A DNA stretch of 64,000 bases from JALYGY01 sp963800975 (GTDB lineage: Bacteria; Actinomycetota; Rubrobacteria; Rubrobacterales; Rubrobacteraceae): contig CAWDDB010000005.1 of the NCBI GenBank assembly GCA_963800975.1, positions 124,001 through 188,000 on the forward strand, given 5' to 3'. The notes under the pieces are model-generated. The model ran no database searches, had not been told where the DNA came from, and saw only the letters and a program-made list of their open reading frames with translations. The position numbers were made by a program, and so were the translations under genes. Positions 31,004-40,433 of this stretch are shown one piece after another (the first letter of the stretch is position 1; the number at the start of each line of letters is the position of its first letter).

Positions 31004-33436
31004 GTGAGCGAGGCGTCTACCAGGAAAGACTACGATCCCACAACCGTCGAGCGGCGCTGGCGGGAGCGCTGGGCCGAGTCGGGCCTCTACAGGATGGAAG
31101 AGGACGCCGAGAAGACCAAGCACTACGCCCTCACGATGCTCCCGTACCCGAGCGGGGACCTGCACGTCGGCCACTGGTACGCGATGACGCCCGCGGACAC
31201 GCGGGCGCGCTTCATGCGGATGCGCGGCTACAACGTCTTCTTCCCCATAGGCTTCGACGCCTTCGGGCTCCCTGCCGAGAACGCGGCGATCAGCCGCAAC
31301 ATCCACCCATACAAGTGGACGATGTCCAACATCGAGAACATGCGGGGCCAGATCCGGCAGATGGGCACCATGTTCGACTTCGACGCCGAGGTCGTCACGT
31401 GCGATCCGGAGTACTACCGCTGGAACCAGTGGTTCTTCCTCAAGTTCTTCGAGGAGGGCCTCGCGTACAGGACCGAGGCCCCGGTCGACTGGTGCCCCAA
31501 GGACAACACGACGCTGGCCAGGGAGCAGGTCATCGGCCCGGACAGGCGCTGCGAGCGTTGCGGTACACCGGTCATAAAGAAGTACCTCTCGCAGTGGGTC
31601 TTCAAGATCACGGACTACGCCGAGGAGCTTCTGGACTTCTCCAGGATAGAGTGGCCCGAGCGGGTCAGGACGCTGCAGACGAACTGGATCGGACGCTCCG
31701 AAGGGGCGGAGATCTACTTCGAGGTAGATGGCTTCGGCCCCATAACCGTCTTTACCACCCGCCCCGACACGCTCTTCGGTGCGACGTTCTTCGTGCTCTC
31801 GCCCGAGCACCCTGCGGTCGAGCGGATCACGACGCCGGAGCGGACCGACGAGGTCCGAGCCTACGTCGAGAAGGCCGCGAGGATGACCGAGATCGACCGG
31901 ACCGACGTGACGCGGGAGAAGAGCGGCGTCTTTACGGGGGCCTACGCCGCCAACCCGGCCAACGGCGAGCAGATACCGGTCTTTATCGCCGATTACGTGC
32001 TCATGGGCTACGGGACGGGCGCGATCATGGCGGTCCCGGGCCAGGATCAGCGCGACTGGGACTTCGCCGAGAGGTACGACCTCCCGATCGTCCGCACCGT
32101 GCGGCCGCCCGAGGGCTTCGAGGGCGAGGCCTACGTCGGCGGGGGAGAGGCCATCAACAGCGGCTTCCTGGACGGCCTGGGCGTCGAGGACGCGAAGGGT
32201 CGCATGAACGGCTGGCTCGAGGATAAAGGGAGAGGCAGGGCGGCGGTGACGTACCGGCTGCGCGACTGGCTGATCTCGCGCCAGAGGTACTGGGGCACCC
32301 CGATCCCCATAATCTACTGCGAATCGTGCGGTACCGTCCCCGTCCCCGAGGAGGACCTCCCCGTGTTGCTCCCCGAGGACGCCGACTTTATCCCGACGGG
32401 CGAGTCGCCCCTCAAGCGCGACCCCGGCTTCTACAACACGGAGTGCCCTGGCTGCGGCGGCCCGGCCACGCGCGAGACCGACACGATGGACACCTTCGTG
32501 GACTCCTCGTGGTACTGGTACCGGTACCTCTCTCCGCACCTCGACGAGCGGCCGTGGGATGCGGAAAAGGGCGAAGTGTGGCTGCCGGTAGACATCTACA
32601 CCGGCGGCATCGAGCACGCCATCCTGCACCTCCTCTACGCCCGCTTCTGGACCAAGGCGATGCGGGACCTCGGCCTCGTGGGCTTCGACGAGCCCTTCGA
32701 GCGGCTCTACAACCAGGGCATTATCCTGGGCGAGGACGCGGAGAAGATGAGCAAGAGCCGCGGCAACGTGGTCAACCCGCAAGAGATCGTGGACCGCTAC
32801 GGCTCGGACGCCTTGCGCGACTACCTCATGTTCATCGGTCCCTGGGACCAGGGCGGACCCTGGGACGGTCGTGGCATCGAGGGTGTCTCGCGCTTCCTCA
32901 GGCGCGCCCTCTCGCTCGTCGGCGCGGGGGATCCCACGGGGGCAGAGGCCGACCCGTCGGAGCTCGCCAGGCGGACGAACAGGACCGTCAAGAAGGTGAC
33001 CGAGGACCTCGAGGCGTTCCGCTACAACACGGCCATCGCCGCGCTCATGGAGCACACCAACTACCTGCTCGCGATCAGGGGCGAGGTGGGGGAGGAGGAG
33101 TGGGACGCCGCCCTGAGGACCTTCGTCCTCCTCCTCGCGCCCTTCGCGCCGCACCACGCCGAGGAGATGTGGGCGGGCATCGGGGAGCCCTACTCCGTGC
33201 ACGAGCAGGCGTGGCCCGCGTGGGACGAGTCGCTCCTGCGGGCGGACGAGATCACGCTGGTAGTGCAGGTTAACGGCAAGCTGCGCGACCGCATCGAGGC
33301 CCCGGCCGACGTCTCCGAAGAGACGGCGAAGGAGTTGGCGCTCTCCAGCGCGAAGGTCAGGCCCCACGTCGAGGGACGCGAGATCAGGAAGAGCGTCTAC
33401 GTGCCCGGACGGCTGGTAAACCTGGTTGTGAAATAG
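31004..33436 (+). CDS. leuS: Leucyl-tRNA synthetase
   Basis: The 810-residue class I synthetase has the HIGH-type motif PYPSGDLHVGHWY near residue 46 and KMSKS in EDAEKMSKSRGNVVN. A CP1 editing domain with TTRPDTLFGATF is present between them. It charges tRNA-Leu. GTG 31004 follows AAGGAG by 6 nt. A possible -10 (TATATT) lies about 115 bp upstream at 30885. The leader is too short and lacks the specifier and T-box sequences of a T-box element. Confidence 0.98.
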   Translation: MSEASTRKDYDPTTVERRWRERWAESGLYRMEEDAEKTKHYALTMLPYPSGDLHVGHWYAMTPADTRARFMRMRGYNVFFPIGFDAFGLPAENAAISRNIHPYKWTMSNIENMRGQIRQMGTMFDFDAEVVTCDPEYYRWNQWFFLKFFEEGLAYRTEAPVDWCPKDNTTLAREQVIGPDRRCERCGTPVIKKYLSQWVFKITDYAEELLDFSRIEWPERVRTLQTNWIGRSEGAEIYFEVDGFGPITVFTTRPDTLFGATFFVLSPEHPAVERITTPERTDEVRAYVEKAARMTEIDRTDVTREKSGVFTGAYAANPANGEQIPVFIADYVLMGYGTGAIMAVPGQDQRDWDFAERYDLPIVRTVRPPEGFEGEAYVGGGEAINSGFLDGLGVEDAKGRMNGWLEDKGRGRAAVTYRLRDWLISRQRYWGTPIPIIYCESCGTVPVPEEDLPVLLPEDADFIPTGESPLKRDPGFYNTECPGCGGPATRETDTMDTFVDSSWYWYRYLSPHLDERPWDAEKGEVWLPVDIYTGGIEHAILHLLYARFWTKAMRDLGLVGFDEPFERLYNQGIILGEDAEKMSKSRGNVVNPQEIVDRYGSDALRDYLMFIGPWDQGGPWDGRGIEGVSRFLRRALSLVGAGDPTGAEADPSELARRTNRTVKKVTEDLEAFRYNTAIAALMEHTNYLLAIRGEVGEEEWDAALRTFVLLLAPFAPHHAEEMWAGIGEPYSVHEQAWPAWDESLLRADEITLVVQVNGKLRDRIEAPADVSEETAKELALSSAKVRPHVEGREIRKSVYVPGRLVNLVVK

Positions 33437-33446
33437 GTTTCAGGCT

Positions 33447-33479
33447 ACGGGCATCAGGTTCAAGGATGCTGATGCCCGT
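33447..33479. terminator. Hairpin between convergent leuS and AIM24 genes
   Basis: ACGGGCATCAG (33447-33457) pairs with CTGATGCCCGT (33469-33479) around an 11-nt loop. A wider GGCTACGGG/CCCGTAGCC pairing (33443-33503) is also possible. It sits 11 bp after the leuS stop. Confidence 0.55.
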
Positions 33480-33524
33480 TACCCGAGGCCTGATCCCGTA
33501 GCCGAAGAGCGGACCGGTTCCTGC

Positions 33525-34196
33525 TCAGCTCGAGTGGGAGTGCTCCGGCACGAACGAGCCTTCCGACGGCTGGACCAGAACCCACCCAGGTCCTTCGAAC
33601 GACATCTGGAACGACTCGCCGGAGCCGCGACCGGTGAACGTCTTGAAGGAGACGTCGCTCTTGATGCCGGTCCGCACGCCGCCGCTCCAGGCGATGGCCG
33701 ACTCCACGTCGGCGAAGGTCGGGCTGCCCGTGTCGAGCAGGACCGGTTCCCCGCCGGAGCTTACGGCGACCTTGCCGGTACCCCGCAAGAACACGTTGAA
33801 GATGCCGCCCGAGAGCATGCCCGCGCCCTCGACCCGTTTGATGTCCCAGTCGATGCTCTGGTCGAAGGCGAGTATGTTGTCGCCGTTCACCGTCATCTCC
33901 TCGTTGTCGAGGTCGAGGATCATGATCTGGCGCTTGTCGTGCGCCAGGAACAGGTCGCCCGTGCCCGTGGCCGTCATCAGCTTGACGCCCTCTCCGGTCA
34001 TGGCCTTCTTGAAGAAGCGCCCGAGTCCACCGCTCTGGTACTCGAAGCCGACCTCGCCCTGGTATGCAACCATCGAGCCCAGCTTGGCCTGGATCTGGTC
34101 CCCCTCGAGCCTTACCTTGAGCAAAGTGGAGTTCTGCAGCGTGAACCGCCCCGCCGGCGTAACCTCCCTGTACCGCTCCAGGTTCGTCTCGCTCAC
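33525..34196 (-). CDS. AIM24 family protein
   Basis: The 223-residue beta-rich protein begins SETNLERYREVTPAGRFTLQ and continues KVRLEGDQIQAKLGSMVAYQ, LTATGTG-like repeats and VEGAGMLSGGIFNVFLRGTG, the AIM24 (DUF124) pattern. These proteins form trimeric beta barrels of uncertain role; the yeast relative affects the inner mitochondrial membrane. GTG 34196 is chosen because AGGAGG lies 7 nt upstream. Confidence 0.88.
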   Translation of the reverse strand: MSETNLERYREVTPAGRFTLQNSTLLKVRLEGDQIQAKLGSMVAYQGEVGFEYQSGGLGRFFKKAMTGEGVKLMTATGTGDLFLAHDKRQIMILDLDNEEMTVNGDNILAFDQSIDWDIKRVEGAGMLSGGIFNVFLRGTGKVAVSSGGEPVLLDTGSPTFADVESAIAWSGGVRTGIKSDVSFKTFTGRGSGESFQMSFEGPGWVLVQPSEGSFVPEHSHSS

Positions 34197-34322
34197 AGCC
34201 GTACCTCCTCGAATGGTTCCCTCGGGACAATGATGTACTACGCCCGGCGGCGCGTCCAGGTTTCGCGATGGTGGGTGCGTTCCCCGCACTTCGGGTGTAC
34301 GCTCTTTCGAGAGACCGTCACA

Positions 34323-34604
34323 ATGCTGCCGAGGTTATCGAGGATGTTCGGCGAGGAGAACGCGACAGAGGGGCCGACACCGCGGCGACGAAGAACCGCG
34401 ACGGCGGAGACCGAGCCCCGTTACGTTAAGGGCGACCGTGTGTTCGTCAGGGGTACGCGCGCGCTGCGCGTGCCCGGGGTCGTCGTCGGTCACTACGTGG
34501 ACTGGAACCTTTACAGGATCGTGTACATGGTGGACCTCGCCGGGCAGAGCCCGAAGGCCGTGGAAGAGTGGCGCCTCTCGCCGCGCAGCGAAGGCGAGCG
34601 CTGA
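34323..34604 (+). CDS. Small hypothetical protein with SH3/KOW-like core
   Basis: The 93-residue protein has a charged N-terminus (TPRRRRTATAETEPRYVKGD) and a short beta core GDRVFVRGTRALRVPGVVVG, then DWNLYRIVYMVDLAG. The core resembles a small SH3-like barrel. No family was recognised. ATG 34323 or 34344 may be used. It is divergent from the AIM24 gene. Confidence 0.5.
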   Translation: MLPRLSRMFGEENATEGPTPRRRRTATAETEPRYVKGDRVFVRGTRALRVPGVVVGHYVDWNLYRIVYMVDLAGQSPKAVEEWRLSPRSEGER

Positions 34605-34648
34605 CGGCTGGTACGGGCGTTTCGCGAAACAGCCCCACGTAATGCGCT

Positions 34649-34987
34649 CTAGAACATCCTGGCGCCGGGCGGGACCGCGAGATCCGGTGCCAGGAGCACC
34701 ACCTCGCCGCTCTCATCGGGCACCCCGAGCACGAGCACCTCGCTCTTGAAGCCGGCGATCCGCTTGGGCGGGAAGTTCACCACCGCGACAACCTGCCTGC
34801 CGACGAGATCCTGCGCCGCGTAGTGGGCCGTGAGCTGCGCGCTGGTCCTCTTCTCGCCGATCTCCGCCCCGAAATCCACCAGGAGCTTTATGGAGGGCTT
34901 CCTCGCCTCCGGGAACGGCTCTGCCGCGACGACCCTCCCCACCCGCACGTCGACCTTCTCGAAATCTTCCCACGCTATCTCGGGCAA
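34649..34987 (-). CDS. csaA: CsaA-type tRNA-binding protein
   Basis: The 112-residue protein has the EMAP/tRNA-binding OB-fold: FEKVDVRVGRVVAAEPFPEA, RKPSIKLLVDFG, GRQVVAVVNFPPKRIAGFKS and EVLVLGVPDESGEVVLLAPD. Family members act as export-related chaperones or bind tRNA in trans. TTG 34987 is taken because AAGGAG lies 7 nt upstream. Confidence 0.93.
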   Translation of the reverse strand: MPEIAWEDFEKVDVRVGRVVAAEPFPEARKPSIKLLVDFGAEIGEKRTSAQLTAHYAAQDLVGRQVVAVVNFPPKRIAGFKSEVLVLGVPDESGEVVLLAPDLAVPPGARMF

Positions 34988-35109
34988 TCTACGCTCCTTG
35001 ATTTGAAGGCTTCAGGCTACAGGTTACAGGCATCGGCAGGTCGTCTTGAGGGCCGCCTCCTGAACGCGAGCACCGCGGCCGGGGACGCGCCGCCGAGGCG
35101 CTGCTCTTC

Positions 35110-35301
35110 ATGCTGACACCCTGGATCGTGGTCGGGGTCTTTCTGGCCGGCGTGGCGCTCGCGCTCTACCTGAGGGCCAGGAGCCCCGAGAGGTACAGGA
35201 TGATCGGCCGGATCATCTACGAGGACACGGCCGAGTGTCCGGACGTGGACCTCGACGGCGAAGCCCGTGGCGACCACGCGGTGGACCCGTCGAAGCACTA
35301 G
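35110..35301 (+). CDS. Small single-pass membrane protein
   Basis: The 63-residue protein has one membrane segment (PWIVVGVFLAGVALALYLRA) followed by an acidic soluble tail (YEDTAECPDVDLDGEARGDH). It sits 40 bp before the amine oxidase gene and may be co-transcribed. No family was recognised and no clear ribosome site was found. Confidence 0.45.
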   Translation: MLTPWIVVGVFLAGVALALYLRARSPERYRMIGRIIYEDTAECPDVDLDGEARGDHAVDPSKH

Positions 35302-35340
35302 AATGGGAACGCACAGACCACGACGGGAAAGGAGCAGATC

Positions 35341-37251
35341 GTGGCTATGACCGAGAGATCGGCCGCCGTGGCCGACCACCCCCTGGCGCCGCTGACTCTC
35401 GAGGAGGTGCGGACCGCCGTCGGCATCGTGCGTGAGAAACGCGACCTCGGGCCGAAGCACCGCTTCGCCGGGCTGACCCTGAACGAGCCGCCGAAGGACG
35501 AGGTCGTCTCCTTCCGGGCTGGCAAACCCTTCGAGCGCGAGGCGCTCGCGGTCATCCTCGACGGGAACGACGGCTCGACATACGAGGCCGTGATCTCGCT
35601 CAGCCAGGGCACCGTCACCTCGTGGACGCACGTCCCGGACGTCCAGCCGCCCATCGTGCTGGAGGAGTTCGACGAGTGCGAGGCGGCCTGTAAGGAGAGC
35701 CCGGAGTTCCAGGAGGCCCTGCGCAAGCGCGGCGTGGAGGACATGGACCGCGTGCTCGTCGATCCGTGGTCGGCGGGTAGCTACGGCGACGAGGAGGGCC
35801 GGCGCCTCTCCCGCGCCCTCACCTGGGTCTACGTCGAGGGCGACCACAACCCCTACGCGCACCCCGTGGACAACCTCGTGACGATCGTGGACCTTAACTC
35901 GATGCAGGTCGTGAGGGTCGAGGACCACGGCGTCGTGCCGATCCCGCTCGAGTCGGGCGCCTACGAGCCAAACGGGCGGCCCGAGCGGGGCGACCTCAAA
36001 CCGTTCGAGATCGCCCAGCCAGAGGGCACGAGCTTCGAAATCGAAGGCCACCACATCCGCTGGCAGAAGTGGAGCATGCGCATCGGCTTCACCCCGCGCG
36101 AGGGCCTCGTCCTCTACACGGTGGGTTACGAGGACGGGGGCAGGATCCGTCCCGTCCTCTACAGGGCTTCCCTCTCCGAGATGGTCGTGCCCTACGGCGA
36201 CCCCCGCCCGGGGCAGTGGCGCAAGAACGCGTTCGACGCCGGCGAGTACAATGTGGGGGCGCTCGCCAACTCGCTGGAGCTCGGCTGTGACTGCCTCGGC
36301 GAGATCCGCTACTTCGACGCGGTCATGGTGAACGGCGCGGGCGACCCCGTGGAGATAAAGAACGCCGTCTGCCTGCACGAGGAGGACTCCGGCCTCGGCT
36401 GGAAGCACTACGACATGCGGGCCGACAACGCCGAGGTGAGGCGCTCGAGGCGTCTCGTGGTCTCGTTTATCGCCACGGTCGCGAATTACGAGTACGGCTT
36501 CTACTGGCACTTCTATCAGGACGGCACCATTGAGTTCGAGGGCAAGCTCACGGGCATCGTCTCCACCGGCGCCGTCGGGCCCGACGTGACGCCCAAGCAC
36601 GGCCAGCTCCTCAACCGCGACGGGCTCTACGCCCCGATCCACCAGCACTTCATGAACTTCCGGCTCGACCTCGACATAGACGGCCGCGAAAACCGGCTCT
36701 ACGAGGTTCACACCGAGGCGGTCCCGCCCGGCGACGAGAACCCGCAAGGCAACGCGTTCTTCGCTAGATCGACCCTGCTCGAGCGCGAGTCGGAGGCCCA
36801 GCACCTGGTGGACTCCATGTCGGCCCGCCACTGGCGCGTCGAGAGCACCGAGACGACCAACAAGGTCGGTGAGCCATGCGCGTACCGCCTGATCCCGCAG
36901 TCCAACATCCTGCCTTTCTTCCAGCCGGACAGCGCCGTGGCCAGCCGGGCGCAGTTCGCCACGAAGCATCTGTGGGCCACGCAATACGCCCCGGAGGAGC
37001 GCCACGCGGCCGGGGCCTACCCCAACCAGAACCCGGGGGACGGCCTGCCCGCCTACGCCTCCAACGACAGACCGCTCGACGGCGAGGACGTTGTCGTCTG
37101 GTACACGCTCGGCGCTCACCACGTCGTGCGTGTCGAAGACTGGCCGGTCATGCCGGTCCAGCACTCCGGCTTCAAGATCGAGCCCGTCGGCTTCTTCGAC
37201 GAAAACCCGGCTCTCGACGTGCCGCCCCCGACGAACGGCCACTGCCACTAG
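35341..37251 (+). CDS. Copper-containing primary-amine oxidase
   Basis: The 636-residue enzyme oxidises primary amines to aldehydes with ammonia and hydrogen peroxide. The topaquinone precursor is Tyr383 in ATVANYEYGFYW. Copper ligands are in IHQHFMNF and the later MPVQHSGFKIEP, and the substrate-base region AFDAGEYNVGAL is present. There is no signal peptide, so it is probably cytoplasmic. GTG 35341 follows AAAGGAG by 6 nt. It lies 3 kb from the gamma-glutamyl amine operon and could act on related monoamines. Confidence 0.95.
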   Translation: MAMTERSAAVADHPLAPLTLEEVRTAVGIVREKRDLGPKHRFAGLTLNEPPKDEVVSFRAGKPFEREALAVILDGNDGSTYEAVISLSQGTVTSWTHVPDVQPPIVLEEFDECEAACKESPEFQEALRKRGVEDMDRVLVDPWSAGSYGDEEGRRLSRALTWVYVEGDHNPYAHPVDNLVTIVDLNSMQVVRVEDHGVVPIPLESGAYEPNGRPERGDLKPFEIAQPEGTSFEIEGHHIRWQKWSMRIGFTPREGLVLYTVGYEDGGRIRPVLYRASLSEMVVPYGDPRPGQWRKNAFDAGEYNVGALANSLELGCDCLGEIRYFDAVMVNGAGDPVEIKNAVCLHEEDSGLGWKHYDMRADNAEVRRSRRLVVSFIATVANYEYGFYWHFYQDGTIEFEGKLTGIVSTGAVGPDVTPKHGQLLNRDGLYAPIHQHFMNFRLDLDIDGRENRLYEVHTEAVPPGDENPQGNAFFARSTLLERESEAQHLVDSMSARHWRVESTETTNKVGEPCAYRLIPQSNILPFFQPDSAVASRAQFATKHLWATQYAPEERHAAGAYPNQNPGDGLPAYASNDRPLDGEDVVVWYTLGAHHVVRVEDWPVMPVQHSGFKIEPVGFFDENPALDVPPPTNGHCH

Positions 37252-37260
37252 AGCGAGCGG

Positions 37261-37288
37261 CCTTCAGCGGTCAGCGAACCGCTGAAGG
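37261..37288. terminator. Hairpin after the amine oxidase gene
   Basis: CCTTCAGCGGT (37261-37271) pairs perfectly with ACCGCTGAAGG (37278-37288) around a 6-nt loop, 10 bp after the stop codon. TTTTG follows 8 bp later. Confidence 0.65.
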
Positions 37289-37368
37289 TCCCACATTTTG
37301 TGATGACCTGCGGAGGGCGCGAAACCTGCGCCCTCCGCCCCGATAACTTCGTCGAGAGAGGAGCGCCG

Positions 37369-37788
37369 ATGGCCGCCACGTACATACACACCTGCTACCG
37401 GGTCCTGGATCCCGCGAGGAGCGAGGACTTCTACGTGGGCAAGCTGGGGATGAAGAAGGTGGGGGAGATGGACCTCGGGTCAGCCACCAACCACTTCTTC
37501 GCGTTCGAGGAGGACCCGGCGTCGCCGATGCTCGAGCTCACCCACAACCACGACCGCACAGAGCCCTACGATAATGGCGACGGCTACGCCCACGTCGCCT
37601 TCACCGTCGACGACCTGGAAGGTACGGTCGAGCAGCTCAAGGACGGGGGCGTAAAGGTGACCCTCGAACCCAAAACCCTGAACGCCGACGGCCACGACTA
37701 CAGGATCGCCTTCGTGGAAGACCCCGACGGCTACAAAGTAGAGCTCGTCCAGCGCGGCACTATGAAGGTAGGAGAGATGCTGCAGTAG
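37369..37788 (+). CDS. Lactoylglutathione lyase-like glyoxalase I
   Basis: The 139-residue vicinal-oxygen-chelate protein has metal-ligand positions His in YIHTCYRVLD, Glu in PMLELTHNHD, His in GYAHVAFTVDD and Glu in GYKVELVQR. It would isomerise hemithioacetals of methylglyoxal. An actinobacterium may use a thiol other than glutathione. ATG 37369 follows AGAGGAG by 5 nt. Confidence 0.9.
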   Translation: MAATYIHTCYRVLDPARSEDFYVGKLGMKKVGEMDLGSATNHFFAFEEDPASPMLELTHNHDRTEPYDNGDGYAHVAFTVDDLEGTVEQLKDGGVKVTLEPKTLNADGHDYRIAFVEDPDGYKVELVQRGTMKVGEMLQ

Positions 37789-37830
37789 GGCACGCGGTGC
37801 CCGGCCCCGCCGGGCGACATCCGAGCGGGA

Positions 37831-37975
37831 GTGCTTGCTGAAATGCCGACAAGGCGCGGTAGCGCCGTGCTGACAAGCGGAGGCGAAGCCGAAGCGTGCT
37901 GACAAGCCGGCGACCGGAGGAAGACGGCGTGCTAGCAAGCCTGCTATGCAGGTTTGCTACGCAAGCTTGCGTACC
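37831..37975. repeat. Dispersed GCGTGCTGACAAGC repeat, locus 2
   Basis: Four related units occur in tandem: ATGCCGACAAGG (near 37844), GTGCTGACAAGCG (near 37868), GCGTGCTGACAAGCC (near 37894) and GCGTGCTAGCAAGCC (near 37927). They are separated by small hairpins (GAGGCGAAGCC, CCTGCTATGCAGG). Locus 1 at 10137-10199 shares both the unit and the spacing. The region lies between the convergent glyoxalase and GntR genes. Confidence 0.6.
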
Positions 37976-38772
37976 TCGAAGAGCTCGCGCACCACGTGCA
38001 GGTTGAGATGACCGGGCAAGAAGGTGTCGCGCGACCACTGCGCGGGGCGGCCGTCGGTGAGGTACATGATCTGCGTCAGGTAGAGGGCCGCGGAGAGGTC
38101 TTCCAGGCCCAGCTTCCTCCCGGCGAGGTCTTCCTTCCTGATCATGGCGGCCTCGATGGACATCTGGGAGAAGCCTACGGGCACGCCCTCGGAGACGAGG
38201 AGGTCGAGCAGCATAGCGTCGGGACGGAAGTGCTCCCTGACCCTCTCGACGCCGACGACGCTCTCGGGCACCACGTCCACCATCCACGCGGCCGGCTTCT
38301 CCTCGACCAGCAGCATGCGCGAGACCTTTACGAGCGGGCTGGCCTCGGGGATCTCGAGCGCCGCCGCCTCGTCCGCGTCGGCCACGACCGCCTCGACGTG
38401 CAGGTCCCTGCTGTCCAGGCTCAACCCCACCCGCTCGGCGTGGACGGTGTAGGTCTCGAGCCGCTCGAGCCCCGCCCGCAAGCGGGCGCCCGAGGGCGGG
38501 CGCACCAGGAACGTCCCGCTGCCCCGGCGCCGCTCCAGCACCCCGCGGTCCACAAGCCGCGCCAGCCCCGCCCGCACGGTCACCCGCGAGACGCCAAGGG
38601 AGTCCACGAGCTCTGCCTCGGGCGGGATCCGGTCCCCCGCTTTGTAGCGCCCGTGCAGAAGCAGGTCCTCTATGCGCAACTCCACCTGCCGGTAGAGTGG
38701 CTCCCCGCCCGACGGCCCCGAGCCCCGACGTTGTAGCTTGATCTCTTCGTCTCCTTTCTCGTCTGGAACCAC
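37957..38772 (-). CDS. GntR-family regulator with UTRA domain
   Basis: The 271-residue protein has the winged helix EPLYRQVELRIEDLLLHGRY, RIPPEAELVDSLGVSRVTVR, then an effector-binding UTRA domain (ASPLVKVSRMLLVEEKPAAW; MYLTDGRPAQWSRDTFLPGH). It is divergent from the permease operon and most likely represses it until an amine or a gamma-glutamyl intermediate binds. GTG 38772 has a weak ribosome site. A TTGT-ATA-ACAA dyad near 38790 is a candidate operator. Confidence 0.9.
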   Translation of the reverse strand: MVPDEKGDEEIKLQRRGSGPSGGEPLYRQVELRIEDLLLHGRYKAGDRIPPEAELVDSLGVSRVTVRAGLARLVDRGVLERRRGSGTFLVRPPSGARLRAGLERLETYTVHAERVGLSLDSRDLHVEAVVADADEAAALEIPEASPLVKVSRMLLVEEKPAAWMVDVVPESVVGVERVREHFRPDAMLLDLLVSEGVPVGFSQMSIEAAMIRKEDLAGRKLGLEDLSAALYLTQIMYLTDGRPAQWSRDTFLPGHLNLHVVRELFEVRKLA

Positions 38773-38956
38773 TCTACACGGTAGAGCCCTTGTATAACAA
38801 ATTGGTATTAACTATGATTCGGATGTGGCCGCTGGGCCAGTGTGGGAGAGAGGGAGAAGTTGGTAATCTGGGCCAGACCCTGCGGGGCGGTCCGCACCAT
38901 CCACTGCTTCCGTCCCGGGCGGCGCCGATGATCTCTGGGGAGGAAAGGAGTTCGGG

Positions 38957-40411
38957 ATGAGCGAGTCAGAGAGACGCACGACGCAGGGGGCCGATTACGA
39001 GAATGTGGGCTCCGAGTACATGGAGCAACGCCAGCTCCAGAAGGGCGCCGCCGGCTGGGTACTGCTGGCTGGGCTCGGGATAGCCTACGTCATCTCCGGG
39101 GACGCCGCGGGATGGCACTTCGGTCTCGGCGTGGGCGGGTGGGGCGGACTGCTCATCGCGACCCTGCTCATGGCCACGATGTACACCGCGATGGTGTTCG
39201 CCTTAGCCGAGCTATCGGCCGCGCTTCCAACTGCGGGCGGGGGCTACGCGTTCGCGCGGCGGGCGCTCGGGCCGTTGGGCGGGTACATGACGGGGACGGC
39301 GATCCTGATCGAGTACACCCTCGCCCCGGCTGTCGTCGCCACCTTTATCGGGGGATACATGGATACGCTCATCGGATTTGGTGGGCCTATCGTGTACCTC
39401 TTGTGCTACTTAATCTTTGTTGGCATCCACCTCTACGGCGTCGGGGAGGCCCTCAAGGTGACGTTCGCGATCACGGCCATAGCGGTCGTGGCCATAGCGG
39501 CGTTCATCTTGGGCATGATCCCGCAGTTCGAGGTGGCCAACCTGTTCGACATACCGGTGACGAACGCGGCAGGCGCGAGCTCGTTCTTGCCATTCGGCTT
39601 TGTGGGCATCTGGGCGGCGTTTCCGTTCGCGATCTGGTTTTTCCTCGCGATCGAGGGCGTCCCGCTCGCGGCCGAGGAGACTAGGGATCCCGCGACGGAC
39701 ATGCCCAAGGGGCTCATCGCCGGCATGGGAGCGCTTCTGGTGTTCGCGATGCTCATCCTCGTTTTCGGCCCTGGGGGGGCAGGTTCGGCGGCGTTCACAA
39801 GCGACGAGATGCTGGCGGCCCCCTCTGTGCTGCCCCTGGCGCTGCAGGAGGCCTACGGTGGCACCAACGTGCTCAGCACCTTCGTCAACATCGCGGGGCT
39901 CGCGGCGCTGATCGCGAGCTTCTTCTCGATAATCTACGCCTACTCGCGTCAGCTCTTCGCCCTGTCCAGGGCCGGCTACCTGCCGAGGTTACTCTCGGTC
40001 ACCAGCGGCCGGAGGACGCCGTGGGTCGCGCTCGTGGTTCCCGCGGTCATCGGCTTCCTCCTCTCGCTCACCGGCGCCGGGGCGACCCTGCTCAACAGCG
40101 CGGTCTTCGGCGCGGCGATCTCCTACGTCCTGATGACGCTCTCGCACATCGTCCTCCGTAGCCGCGAGCCCGACCTGGAACGCCCCTACCGCACGCCGGG
40201 CGGCGTCATAACCTCGGGCGTGGCGTGCGGGCTGGCGGTTCTCGCGGTCATCGCGACCTTTATCGTGGACCGGAACGCGGCGCTTATCATGCTCGGCGTC
40301 TACGCGCTCTTTATCGCCTACTTCCTCCTCTACAGCCGCCACCACCTCGTGGCCCAGGCGCCGGAGGAGGAGTTCGCCACGATAGAGCAGGCCGAATCCG
40401 AGCTGGCCTGA
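38957..40411 (+). CDS. APC-family amino acid/ethanolamine permease
   Basis: The 484-residue transporter has about 12 membrane segments. GIAYVISGDAAGWHFGLGVG near the start and LAIEGVPLAAEETRDPATDM in the middle are the patterns of ethanolamine permeases. It likely imports the amine used by the four enzymes encoded downstream. ATG 38957 follows AAAGGAG by 6 nt. The next gene starts 22 bp downstream. Confidence 0.88.
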   Translation: MSESERRTTQGADYENVGSEYMEQRQLQKGAAGWVLLAGLGIAYVISGDAAGWHFGLGVGGWGGLLIATLLMATMYTAMVFALAELSAALPTAGGGYAFARRALGPLGGYMTGTAILIEYTLAPAVVATFIGGYMDTLIGFGGPIVYLLCYLIFVGIHLYGVGEALKVTFAITAIAVVAIAAFILGMIPQFEVANLFDIPVTNAAGASSFLPFGFVGIWAAFPFAIWFFLAIEGVPLAAEETRDPATDMPKGLIAGMGALLVFAMLILVFGPGGAGSAAFTSDEMLAAPSVLPLALQEAYGGTNVLSTFVNIAGLAALIASFFSIIYAYSRQLFALSRAGYLPRLLSVTSGRRTPWVALVVPAVIGFLLSLTGAGATLLNSAVFGAAISYVLMTLSHIVLRSREPDLERPYRTPGGVITSGVACGLAVLAVIATFIVDRNAALIMLGVYALFIAYFLLYSRHHLVAQAPEEEFATIEQAESELA

Positions 40412-40433
40412 AGCTAGAGAGGAGCTAGAAAAA

